NCBI GenBank assembly: GCA_005281725.1
Contig: SSBO01000007.1
Span: 3,292,402 to 3,356,401 of the forward strand
Reading direction: 5' to 3'
DNA: 64,000 bases
Source: Wuchereria bancrofti
Lineage: Eukaryota > Nematoda > Chromadorea > Rhabditida > Onchocercidae
The first letter of the stretch is position 1; every line of letters starts with the position of its first letter. The translations under genes and the position numbers were made by a program. The notes beneath the pieces were generated by a model. That model saw only the letters and a program-made list of their open reading frames with translations. It did not search any database and was not told the DNA's origin. Positions 53,201-64,000 of the stretch are shown in pieces.

Positions 53201-56200
53201 TAAAGATTTTTAGAAAACTCTATGCTATCTATAAACGGAGTTAGGTGAAACAAGCTATGTCAAAGTATTAAATATTACTACTTATTCTCGTCTTTTAATT
53301 TTGGATAGTAATTTTATTGATAACTGAAAATGCAATAACCGTCACGGTTGAGCATAAAAATAAAAAAGGGAAAAAAATTCCGATTATTAAAATACAAATG
53401 ATTTTACACTCATATTCAACTTCATTTATATTTTGTAATCTTCATTTTATTTTGTCTCTTTTTCCTTTGTAAGAATAAAAATTTTTTGTGGCGGTTTCAT
53501 TAGTTTTTGTTCATCCCTTTTCATTCATTGCATAGTTCCTTTCAATTGCCTAATTTGCACTAAATTTACAAAAAGACACTAAATTTACCAAAAAATAAAT
53601 TTTTGACACTGGTGGCGGAATTATATATATCACTAAATTATAGGATATCATTCATTTTACATCGTGCATACTTACATACATACAAGTTTTATTAAATTTC
53701 ACCATAAAATTCTTCAAGTAATTTGTTGATTCAAAAAGATTTTTTCTTCTCGGTAATTTAAAATCTGTGAGAATTTTCAATGAAAGAATTTTAGAGAATA
53801 TGAAGTATTTTTTCTTAATTGTATAATTATTAATGCTCACAGATTAATGCATTATTAATGCAGATGAAGCGCAGCCGAACGCAACAATGGAAACTCGAGT
53901 TGCGGGACAAGGGCAACCCAAAAGGGTTGGCCGATGGACACTGGCTCAGTTGCGCCAAACCGATGGTAATTTATTTCTTCTCAGTATATTTAATTCATTA
54001 ATTAGATATTGGACATCAGCACCTTTTAGTCATCCACATACTGAAAGAAGTAATTGCATATCGGAAAGCAATTGCCTCAATGCTTTTTTCAGGTTATGTT
54101 ACCCTTATTCTAATCAGTGACAATCAGTGTAATAACAGATTGTTTTAATTACGTATTCCCAAATGTTTATTAAAAGCAAGGACACATACAATGCCTAATT
54201 TATGAATGTTTACGTAAACATCACATTTTAACACTAACCATTTTTAAAGCATCCCTACTCTTCTGGTACTTACATTTGTTATGCATATGAATCTGCAATT
54301 ATGCAATATCTTGTTTGGTTGCTCATCAATGAAACAAGCAAATGCTTTGTTCAATAGACTGATCGTCGCATAGAATCAAACTTTGATCTCAGCTTGTCGT
54401 TCTGCACACATACAAATTTAAATTTGTGTATCATTGTTACTATTCCGACTCTTTCAAATGTCAACTGTTAAATTTTAATGCGATTTTCAGGTATTATTCC
54501 ATCTCAAGCTGGGTGGAACAAAGGTGACTCGCAAAAGTTAATGACCAATTTTGGCACACCACGGAATACTCAGACTAGAGTGAAGTCCGAAAACCTTGCG
54601 GTACGTTCTTTTGATTTGATTTTAAACGATGAAATTTCTTAACAATTACAGTGATTAAGATAACGATAAATTGGATTTTTGAATTTTTCTTTTTTTTTTT
54701 CGAGAACTCAGTGAAAAAAGCTGCTTTTTAGAGAAATATATTTTGAAATGAAATTGATTCACAGGAAATACCGGAGGAAATTCTGATGAGAACTCACGGT
54801 GAGGTTCGTTTACAATCTGGTACGAACAAATTCGATTCACAACGGGGTATGACTGGTTTCGGCACCGGTCGTGATGTTTGTCGAGAAGGTGTTCATGTCA
54901 ATCAAACACCTTCAGATCTGCAGGTTCGTTCATCTTTTTTTTGCTTATATTTTTATGCACATAATTTGATATCCACTCGGTTTTTTTTTATGTAGCGAGA
55001 TTTTGTTAAGTGTAATTAAAAAATTACTGAAAAATACTGCAAAAATACTGAAAAATTAAAATTTCAGCCACTTGAAGAAGAAAAGATCCGTCTCAGCGAT
55101 GGTATTGTACGTTTGCAAGCCGGTACTAACAAATATGATTCACAAAAAGTAATTTATTCTAATTCATTTAATAAAGGTTTGCCTAAAAAAATGAAAATGC
55201 TGATATTTTCAGAAATTATTTTCAACAAATGTAAACAATTAATTTTTTATTTTTTAATCAAGTAATAACATTTTTTATTTTTTCATTTTGTTCATTCATT
55301 TTCTTAAATATTTATATTTGTGGGGCATGACCGGTTTTGGTACAGCTAGACGTGAAACAACAAAAATGAAGGACTCAAGACATCCCGAATACGACCACGA
55401 ACATCCTGATCAATCTGAAATTCCACTTCAAGCTGGTACTAACAAATTTGCTTCGCAGAAGGTAACTTTTTATCAGTTCTTTTTGTAATAAGTCGTTTTA
55501 ACAATCGTTTTAACACAACTCATACGCACAGTTAGCGCGAAAAAAAAAAAAATTGTAAAGTTGGATTCGTCGACTGATCACAATATTTTAAAGTGCCGTA
55601 AGTTCTTAAGTAACTAACTTATTCTTTCCACTGGTATTGACAGTTTTATGGTCCAAAATTTTTATAAAAACAATTTAACATTATATAATTAGACAAAATG
55701 TTTTTTTTTTTTCAGACTAAAAAGTAGAAATTGCAGCTGTTGATTTTTAGGGAATGACGGGATTTGGCACATCACGACGTGAAACGACAAAAATTCGAGA
55801 TTCTGCTCATCCTGAATACGATCCGGAGAGTAGCATCGATTCCTCGACAATCCCTAGCCAGATGGGCAGCAACAAATATGCTTCTCAGAAGGGTATGACT
55901 GGTTTCGGGCAACCACGTTGGGAGGTATTTGATTGATCTATATTTTATTTACTTATAAATTGTTTGATGAGATGTTTTGAAAAAGCGGAAGAAATTCCAG
56001 GTCTTGGACCCGTCAATCTCATGGCAGAATCGCAAAAGTCAAGGAATGGTTCGTTTACAGTCGGGTACTAATCGGTAAGTTTAGATTTTAGTTTTTTGCT
56101 TTGAAGAAAGAAGATACGAGAAGAAAGCGAAAGAAATTCAGTTTTATTTCTCTAGATTTGCATCTCAACAAGGTATGACCGGTTTCGGTACACCACGTAA

Positions 56201-56615
56201 TACGACTTATGAAGCAGAAGCTGGTGAATTGCCCTATGAGGATATGAAGAAGTCAGAAACAGTAATTCCATCGCAAGCTGGTTGGAACAGAGGCGATTCT
56301 CAGAAGGTAAAATTGCTTGAATAAAATTAAATTCATGTATTAATGAAGAAAATACCGATTTCACTTAAGAACTTTTGAAATTTATCAATGAGATCATTGA
56401 CGTCTGTAAATCATTTCTAAATTTTATGTGACGTTTTGGAAGAAGTGTGGTGACAAATGAATGATTTTATATATCTTTCGTATAATTTCTGAAAATAATT
56501 CTTTCAGGGTATGACTGGATTTGGTGCACCACGTGACGTAAAAGGTAAACATTTGAAACGTATCTGGGAATTGGAATATCCGGAAGAAGCAGAAGCTTCC
56601 CTTGATCGGCTTTAG
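50215..56615 (+). CDS. unc-87: UNC-87, calponin-like (CLIK) repeat actin-bundling protein
   Basis: Thin-filament protein of nematode muscle that binds and bundles F-actin and protects it from cofilin. Ten exons join in phase: 50215-50248, 53864-53965, 54491-54600, 54765-54923, 55068-55148, 55324-55461, 55751-55924, 56001-56074, 56156-56306 and 56508-56615. They give 376 residues, about the length of the short C. elegans isoform. It starts MPAPAAPEQAQ, then the linker GRWTLAQLRQTDG and seven repeats of the form LQSGTNKFDSQ-GMTGFGTPR. The first and seventh carry the variant QAGWN-GDSQK. The end is GKHLKRIWELEYPEE. Exons 6 and 7 are near-copies (RRETTK, HPEYD). Intron 1 is 3.6 kb and holds a pseudogene. 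Exon 6 lacks a canonical acceptor: the bases before it are GG, not AG. Confidence 0.95.
51436..52702 (+). pseudogene. intronless, multiply broken coding sequence inside unc-87 intron 1
   Basis: Coding-like sequence runs for about 1.27 kb without intron signals but hops between frames. Frame 1 opens at 51436 (MSSFYCKLVNMPYVPDENQV), has TGA at 51580 and reads on to 51807 (FEDSVLEPDNSYYVPG, YQLPGESALYKLRRPKR). Then come pieces in other frames: about 51780-51877 (LHQLDADSRHVSYVGNN), 51900-52214 (LQIDVREQSYPCYQRE, FEILPLVKDVKRIQNI), 52272-52592 (QQIKHFQNDSQGQERLQF, KIDVACKLFQENSNDKR) and 52565-52702 (FFDEKQLEILKDKRQM, ending NGLKIV and TAA). Hydrophilic, balanced composition over the whole length and absence of introns in an intron-rich genome suggest a processed (retroposed) copy that has decayed. 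I do not recognise the parent. Confidence 0.6.
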
Positions 56616-57325
56616 ATTTCAATCCTTTCCAACTCCGGAAATTCCTTATTCCGTGTGGTTCCTATTTTACAATCTACTAAACCTAAAAATGCATTTATCA
56701 ATCAATTTTGTCTAAAAATAAGATAAGTCAGTTGATATTATTCCTGAATTCTTGTATATGTGGTACCGGGCATTATTTTTATTCTCTGCTCTCCCATCTC
56801 TTTTATCTTCCTCACTGAATTTTGAATTCTAAATTTGATATGATTTAACTTGAGTGACAGTATATCACTGAAGAGGCATTTCAACAATTCAAGACAGCTG
56901 TATGAAATTTTAAATTTTTGGAAAAATTTTATTTCTAGCACTGAAAACTTGCGAACTGCCAAAATTTTCGAATTTCTGAGTCTTTCAGCTTTCCGCTTTT
57001 TTGAAACTTTCATGAAGGAAAATTTATGCTTTATATGCAGTTGCGCTTTTAATTTCTTTCTTCCTTTTTTTTGCCGATGATTTATGCTATTTTTTTCTTT
57101 ATTGCGATGGATTGACTTACTAATTAAATTTAATTTGTGAACTTCTTTTAATATTCCATGTATAGCAAACGATATATGTAAGCGTTATTTATTCTGTCAT
57201 GGAAAAAGTTTGCAAAATCTGTCTTCTATTCCCGGAAAATTGTATATTCGAATGTGCTACAATAATGATTTTATCGTATTTGCTTCTATTAATGGTAATA
57301 TGATATATTGTATAACATGGCATGG

Positions 57326-57356
57326 TATATGATATGATATGATATGATATGATATG
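57326..57356. repeat. (GATAT)n pentanucleotide repeat
   Basis: Six near-perfect copies of atgat/gatat. Simple sequence. Confidence 0.85.
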
Positions 57357-58091
57357 GATGTTGAGTGCCACCTTTAAATGCGTTGTATTTTTGGAATGAG
57401 AAATCCTCTATTTCTACAAGAAAGCTGCCTAAATGTTAATGCAATAACTTGCATTGTTTTATTCTTATGTCGAATTCTCGTACCACGATATTATTATTAT
57501 TATTATAACTATGTCCCTGTTGCTACTATTACGATTTCTCTTATTAGTACAGACTTTAATGCTTATAATTTATATTATCATCTATGCGACATTTTTAAGC
57601 GAAAAAAGCATAGAATTTGCTGTGACATGTGGAAAATGCAGCAAAATCTTATTTCATTCGCATGTAAAAGCTGCTTGTTAGGACTTTTTCGTTTATAAAC
57701 ATTGTAACGGCTTTATAAGCTGTGCAAAAAAGACCTACGAATTTTAATGTTACAACTTTGTTGGTTGAACGGTTGAATCGACTTGAAAATTAAAAAGATT
57801 AAAAATGATGGAAGATTAGAAGGATTTAATTCAAGAGAAGAAGAGGGAAATTGTTCTCTGGATATTGCATTTCATCCGGAATACCAATTAATCTTCTCAT
57901 TAACAAATTATGCTTCAATTGTGTAACAGTAATTTCTTTTGCCAATAATTTTACAAATACAAATTAATTAAACTATAGCTTTGTCATAACTTTCTAACAG
58001 TATGCTTTTGGGATGGTTTTCCTGAAATGTCAACAACCTTATCAGTGATTGGATTATTCACATGCATTAATCAATCGGCATCGCATAATCA

Positions 58092-58192
58092 TTACCTATT
58101 ATATTTATTTATTATATTTACCTATTATATATTATATTGCCTATTATATATTATATATTACATTACCTATTATATATTATATTTATTATACA
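58092..58192. repeat. tandem AT-rich repeat with unit cctattatatattatat
   Basis: Four to five imperfect copies of a 17-22 bp AT-rich unit beginning acctattatat. Possible hairpin-forming low-complexity DNA. Confidence 0.75.
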
Positions 58193-59678
58193 ATTAGTCA
58201 TTTAACAGTCAAAATATCATGTGGCTAGCAGTGGAGCTTTGTTTTCATCAAGATATTGGCATTTTCGATAAGCATTCTTATCCTTGCACCGTATGATATT
58301 TTGTAGGAATTTAGTTTAGCAGACATTTCATTACACAACTCTTACATTCAGATACGTTGCAGATTAGAAGCTTTGCATATTGCGCTAACAATATTCCTCT
58401 CACATTCTTTTTTCAGCATCACAGAAATTTTTTTTATAGCCCTTACTTTATAAGCCACAGATATTAACACTCAGCTGTACAATTTTCATCCTAAAATAAG
58501 AAAATTTGGTAGAAATAAACTGAAATTATTATTGGATTAAGTAGCATACGCTGCGCACATGAAATTTTCATTTTTGTGTTTTTACAATTTTTACTTGTGA
58601 TATTTTATGCAAATGTTCATAAATTGCTAAGTAGTGGGAAGCTGAGTGTAATAAACGACAACTAAATAAAACAGTACGTCGTCTTGAATGTAGTAAGTCT
58701 CTCTTTCACAAGGTTTTATCAGATAAAAAGACCAAAGATGGCAAAAAGTACCTATAATTCGCAGAATTGCTTTTCGTTTAATATTCATTGATATGTTTAA
58801 CATCAGCGATTATCTGTTATGCCAGCAAAGTGAAAATTCATCTTTAATTGCAAGTAAACAACAAAATTATTTTGAAGCAGTCCTTTTTTGCCTATTATTT
58901 GGTTAGAAAAAGTGGAAGAAATTAAAATGCTATTATTAGTAACCAGCAATTTACCTGACTGTCTGTCACCGTTATATTGTTCTGAAAGAAATAACGAAGT
59001 GGATAGTCTATTACTCTGCTTCACCCTTTTTTTTAAAGAGCATTTCATCGAGCAATAGCAACAATAATGATATTTTCTAAAGAGATAGGAGCTTGAGCTC
59101 TGCCCCTTGGAGAGTCAGGTGAGCTAGAGGAGAGGTAGGGCACCTTTATAACATCTTCCCAAGCCATCAGCAATATATCCATCCGCTCTACCGTTCGCAC
59201 TGATCAGCGGAACTGCAGCAAAAACGCATTCGACCCATAAAGCCATCAGTAGTTTCATTAGTTACTATTGTAGTGCTACCAATACTGCGGATCTTCTCCT
59301 GAATTTCGAACCATATGGTTAACACTACGGCACCCACTTCATGTTGGTTCCACTTTTCTTGTAATATTGGAAGAGCTCTCGATTATTTGAGAGCGGTTAC
59401 CGGGACAACATTCATTTTTGTTTGGAAAACAAATCTTGAAAATCCTTTATATTGATTTCTAGTTTTTGATAAATTCATTTTAATTTATTCTTTTTGAATA
59501 ATTAAGATTTGTTAGCATGCGCCCATTAAAGTTAAACCAAATTTGAATATTACTTGACACGCTTTTCCAAAACTTCTTATTAGCTACTGATTTAAAATTT
59601 TACTTCTTTTAAAAAGAATAAAATAGATTTTCCGTTTTAAATGTAGAAGTGATCACCACATTCAGTGATTCATTGCAG

Positions 59679-61550
59679 TAATCGCTGAAGGTGGCTTGAA
59701 GATTGCTCATGCAGAAGCACCGGCCACGGCAGAAAATGAACGGCGTACACGTAACGGTAAATTTACTCTCGGGCAGTTACGACAGACTGATGGTTTAGTA
59801 CCGCTACAATCGGGAACAAATCAGTTCGATTCACAAAAAGTTAGCTTGTCTATCATAACTGTTCCATCTTTATTCCATCCTTATTTTCTCTTGATTTAAA
59901 TTTAAGTAGTAAAGGAAGGAAAAAGTTTTGAAACTTATTCTCTGTGAGTTCTTATTTCTTCCGGAACAAATTAAAGCAACTGACAAAAAAGGAAGCTGAA
60001 AGATTAATATCATCGTAATGCGTTGACTCATACATCTGAAGTCGAACCACTGGCACTTTTTCCTCTTTTCGTCATTTACATCTTGTGTTGAGTTTTGCAT
60101 GTGAATTACCAATATTTCGAAACCTTTTTGACACTGCAAATAAGAATTTTCGAATAACATCTAGTAAACCTTTCTAGAAAAAAAAAACTTCACTTTTAAT
60201 TAGCCATAATGCAAGAAATTCTTATAAAACTTTTCTGAAAGGTTTATTGAAGGAGTTTGTGAACTTTTGTGTTCCCGGACGACTTTTATCACTTCGTTCG
60301 TTCAAAAAAGTGTAAAATGCTGAGAAACGTTTAATATTCTAATGAAACTGGCATGTTTGAAAAGCAATTAAATTTTTAAAAATTTCCTGAAATTCGAAAA
60401 TCCACGAAATAAACAAAAGTTCTATCCTCATGATAAATGTATGGTCATTATCCATAAATTTCGGAGCATTTCAGAGTACTTTATTACTACTTGCACTTTT
60501 AGAACATTCATTTTTTTTTGTCACTACAGCAACAAGACATTGCATTATTGTGAAATTACATGTGAATTTTTGCACAAAGAGTTGGTAAGGAAGTGTTGAT
60601 AGGAGGTAAACAAGCAGCAGATTTTTGTGTATTATAACTCGAATCAGGAAAAAATTAGAAAAATTTTCGACAATTCAATTAATTGAATGTTAGCTTTCTG
60701 TACATCGAAATATATAACACTAGAGCTTTCGTAATCAAAATATCATGAAAATTTCTAGCCTTCTAATTTTGATGTCTTGTGAAAGTTTAAGCCTACTATT
60801 CAATCAAAGTTTTTAATAGCGAGTATGGAAAGAAATAAGCATTAATGCATCATTATTGATCTGATAAATTTGTTTTTACTGATTAAACAAATTTACTACC
60901 AATCGTCACATGGACGTCTCACGGTAGATCAGAGCGAATAAAATATTGTAATTTGGTTGATGTTATAGTGATTATAGTCTATTAATTACACCTGCAGCTT
61001 GCTCGGCTAACAGTTCGGAAAGAAATAGTAATCGTGATGACAAAGAATTCACTTATATATATTGAACTTAAATTACACTCATTGGAAATATCGCACATAA
61101 AAAATGTGATTCAATCTTATCGGCGTATTGTTCATTGTTTGTGAATTTGCAGGGTAAAACAGGTTTTGGTATGCCTCGTAATACTGCTCTTAACGTGCAA
61201 TTTGCTGACAACGGCAAAAAATGGACAATTGAACAACTGAGAGCTACCGATTCAATCATTCGATTACAGTCTGGAACTAACAAATATGATTCACAGGTAA
61301 ATCCATCCAGGTTGCAATTGCGGGAGAAAAGGTAGCGTGGTAGCTGTATATGATGATGTATTTCCAGAGAGGAATGACTGGATTTGGAACACCACGTGAT
61401 GTTCGAGGTAAACATTTGAAACGAATATGGGAATTAGAGTTCCCAGAAGAGCCGGTGAAAGAAATCCTGCAAATAAATCATGTAAATGCAGCACTGCGAA
61501 ATTCTTCCAAAAAACCACCAGCTGCACCACCAAAACCAATTCTTCACTAA
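59679..61550 (+). CDS. short CLIK-repeat protein, tandem paralog of UNC-87 (5' end incomplete)
   Basis: Calponin-like protein expected to bind F-actin like UNC-87. Exons 59679-59839, 61153-61296 and 61368-61550 join in phase to about 162 residues. It has two linker-plus-repeat units: GKFTLGQLRQTDG with LQSGTNQFDSQKGKTGFG, and KWTIEQLRATD with LQSGTNKYDSQRGMTGFG. Then comes GKHLKRIWELEFPEE, the same closing block as UNC-87, and an extra tail rich in Pro and Lys (NSSKKPPAAPPKPILH). The first called exon begins at an acceptor (CATTGCAG) in phase 2, so a first exon is needed; the ATG at 59314 would fit. It has two repeats where UNC-87 has seven, so it resembles the smaller CLIK proteins of nematodes (OV9M/clik group). 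Which member is unclear. Confidence 0.88.
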
Positions 61551-61634
61551 ATTTTAATTGCTACAGTGTTATGTGGATAAAAAATAAGCTGCAAATACAG
61601 TTCTGTCCCGAACTCGTAAATATTTAAGTTTGAG

Positions 61635-61640
61635 AATAAA
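61635..61640 (+). terminator. polyadenylation signal AATAAA
   Basis: AATAAA lies 85 nt after the stop of the CLIK paralog, a typical spacing. Confidence 0.6.
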
Positions 61641-63600
61641 AAGGTAAGTAAATAAACAGTGAAATCTATTTAATTAAATTCCTAGTTGATTAAACATTAT
61701 TTCAAAAACACTTTTGATTTTTTTTCAACACTCAAAAAGCGAGAGCTTAAAAATTTAATATATGATCTACTTCAATCGAAAATATCATTTTCACTGGTAT
61801 GCTATCATTTCCAGTGTAAGTGAACGATTTCTTAATTGCACATATGATTATTGTCAGAATGATAAGTGACATTAATTTCAATAAATTATAATAAACGCAG
61901 CTAATTGAACTGGTTATTAAACATTGCTTTGTACCAAATTAAAAGATAAAAGCATAAGTGAAATTGTTTTTTGAAGTCGAAAAGAAAAGTGCTCATATAA
62001 GTCAAAGCTTTTTTCCGCTTCGAAGAGTTATTTCGTCAATTTTGTTATACAAAAATGGTATAAATCAACGCACTCTTCCAAACAGCTAGACAATGAATAA
62101 GATCTGAATAAGGGTAGGAAGCCAGACCAGATCATTAGAAGTTTGCTAAACAAAAGATGTCTTGTCTTCCGTAACTTTTGAAGATTTCCCCATAAAGGTG
62201 CATTTTCTTACCATTGACTGACAAACTCTCATAGTTCGTTTCAGTGAGGAAAAAGAGAATGGTAAAAGAATACATTCGCTTAATCTATTCTGCGAATCAG
62301 ATCAGTGGACTTCTGATAAAAAGATAAACAAATTTGGTTTATTAACATCTTCATTTCGATCACAAATTAGGTTACATAGTATTTAAATGTTTACAAAATT
62401 TTTTACAATCTTGCTTCAACAGAGCCATTAAGAACAGAAGTGGACAGAAAGTTAACATCAACTAGTTTGTGAGTGTTCCACGTTAGAATTTGAAGGCATT
62501 CCTAGAACTTCATCTAATAAATTAAATTGATCAATATGCTTTAATGGTTTCAAAGACTATGCATATGATAATTTGTGTGATCTAGAAAACAAGTCTAGAA
62601 AAGTTTAAAAAAGATGAAGTGTGGAGTGTGAATGAAATATCAAATGTAAAGTTTTTTTGAAGTCCTTTTGAAAACATTCGGGCAAAAAGTCTTGTTGGGA
62701 GAATGGTGCGAATTGTTTGAAAACTAAGATTGAGCGGATTGCCGAAGCATAAATGCAAGCTTTCCAAAAGATTAATTGATGATAAAAAGAAAATGCTTCT
62801 TCATTTCCTTGTTAAATGTCACAAAATAAAATTGTTTTCTTTCTAGTATATTTATTTCTTCCTATAACTTTCCATAACATTCATCCCTATCCCGCTTTAA
62901 TAATACCTCATTTGATCTGTTTCATTTTCGAAAACAGTTTTCTGAATAGTTATAGAATAACCACCTAATATTTCAAACCCATTGCCATGTTTGCTTCCCT
63001 CCGTCCTACACCTCATTTGTTGACCTTTGATCCCTACTTAAGCTCAGTTACATCTTTCTCTTCCACTATTTACTTTCTCACTCTTTATGCAGAAGCGGTA
63101 GCTGCTGAATAGGTATGAAAGAATCACGAAACATACCTCGGAAAGTCAATTAGGTGATAGACCGAGAGCACCTAGCAGAAAGTAACATACAACGTGGAAT
63201 AAAAGTAGACGTAGAGATGATGAACGAACGAATAGGTCATTCGATGTTGTCTCTAACTGTGACACTCCTCGTAAATAATATAACGGAATGACCAGGAACG
63301 GACACTGTCACACATGTCCGACAGAAAGTAACTATTAACTCTAAATGCTCGGCCACGCAATCAGTACGACACCACATTCTAGCATTTCCACAAGAACAAT
63401 ATTACGTTGCAACAGTGTGGAGAAGTCTCGGTTGGGTCGATTGTTCATAATTAGAGGTCATAAGATGAGAGTAGAGCTAGGAGGACGAGGTGTGGAAGGA
63501 GGGACGAAGAAGAGGGTTTCAAGGAGGATTGTCTGGGTGTTTGCGATGATTGAATTAAGCATTGCTTTTGTGGTTTATAATTTTTATCATTATTTTTTAG
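61641..63600. other. no convincing gene
   Basis: AT-rich spacer. Open frames at 62582-62767 (minus) and 63345-63600 (plus) have no splice support up to the acceptor at 63600. Confidence 0.45.
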
Positions 63601-64000
63601 GAAATCTACCAAAGAGTGGTAGGACCATTCTAATGATGTCGCGACGCTGTCGCATACAGGTGGGATTCGTTCATGGATTTACATGAAATCCGTCTTGTTC
63701 ATTTATATTTTCATTTTAAATAAATGCTAAATCAGAACTTTGAGAATAAATTAGTGACAGTGAAACGACGAAAAGTATCCCATCAAAACCGAGACCTGTT
63801 TCTCCAATTAAAGCAATTGCCGTTATAAGCCATAGTACTGATACCGGAAGAGTATTAGTTTGATCAGAGATTCATTTATTTGAATAGATTGTTTTTTTCT
63901 CTTGTAGGCACGTCCAAATGTAATCAGTGGAACGAAGAAAAATACCTCAACAAAACTAAGGTCTGCTTCGCCAATTAAATCGAAATCAGATGATATATTA
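63601..64000 (+). CDS. start or internal exons of a K/S/T/P-rich protein (runs off the window)
   Basis: Exon 63601-63659 (acceptor TTTTTTAG, donor CAG|GTGGGA) reads NLPKSGRTILMMSRRCRIQ; two ATGs at 63633 could be the start if the acceptor takes a spliced leader. It joins at phase 0 to 63908 (acceptor CTTGTAG): ARPNVISGTKKNTSTKLRS, then ASPIKSKSDDIL, still open at the window end. A related unit, SETTKSIPSKPRPVSPIKA, lies between them at about 63755-63820 in a phase that needs a different upstream exon. Basic S/T/P repeats of this type occur in microtubule-associated and other disordered proteins; the family cannot be told from this fragment. Confidence 0.45.

Larger units (their letters stand above)
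56616..59678. other. spacer between unc-87 and its paralog
   Basis: Contains the unc-87 3' UTR, low-complexity repeats and, at about 59060-59330, a GC-richer patch likely to be the promoter and first exon region of the CLIK paralog. An ATG at 59314 (MVNTTAPTSCWFHFS) with donor T|GTAATA fits the phase of the next exon and may be its start. Confidence 0.45.

Overview
The window looks like nuclear DNA of a parasitic nematode, most likely a filarial worm (Onchocercidae). It is AT-rich, genes are cut into many small exons (about 50 to 260 nt), donors are often GTTAGT, GTAAGT or GTAATT, and acceptors are T-rich ending in CAG. The best marker is a complete UNC-87 gene, a nematode muscle protein built from calponin-like (CLIK) repeats, followed by a shorter tandem paralog. 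I saw no bacterial operon, Wolbachia-like insertion, CRISPR array, tRNA, rRNA or recognisable transposon gene.

Left part (1-16.3 kb): after 5.8 kb without a convincing gene comes the DEAD-box helicase DDX41 (SACY-1) on the minus strand. Its 16 exons join in frame to 662 residues. About 320 bp upstream of its ATG, on the same strand, ends a small gene for a signal-anchored helical protein, so the two could be co-transcribed. Two further minus-strand stretches (13.7 and 15.9 kb) look like the ends of small single-pass membrane proteins.

Middle (16.3-44 kb): 16.3-25.7 kb is poor in genes and holds microsatellites, including about 67 copies of TCAT. Then come a plus-strand coiled-coil protein of unknown function (25.7-27.8 kb), a minus-strand four-helix membrane protein (28.7-30.4 kb) and a plus-strand ABT1/ESF2 ribosome-biogenesis factor (31.7-33.4 kb). 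Next are an unrecognised minus-strand gene (34.2-35.1 kb), the minus-strand APC/C RING subunit APC11 (36.2-37.2 kb), fragments of a small membrane protein, an unrecognised minus-strand gene end (41.6-42.4 kb) and a plus-strand multi-pass membrane protein (43.0-44.0 kb).

Right part (44-64 kb): a diverged pair of non-coding blocks (47.1 and 49.8 kb) leads to unc-87 (50.2-56.6 kb). Its 3.6-kb first intron holds an intronless, multiply broken pseudogene on the same strand. One unc-87 exon lacks an AG acceptor in this sequence. The CLIK paralog follows at 59.7-61.6 kb, and a K/S/P-rich gene runs off the right edge.

All gene models are my own splicing by eye from conserved protein motifs, phase agreement and GT-AG sites. 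The DDX41, UNC-87, CLIK, ABT1 and APC11 (3' exons) models are strong. The unrecognised genes are partial models.
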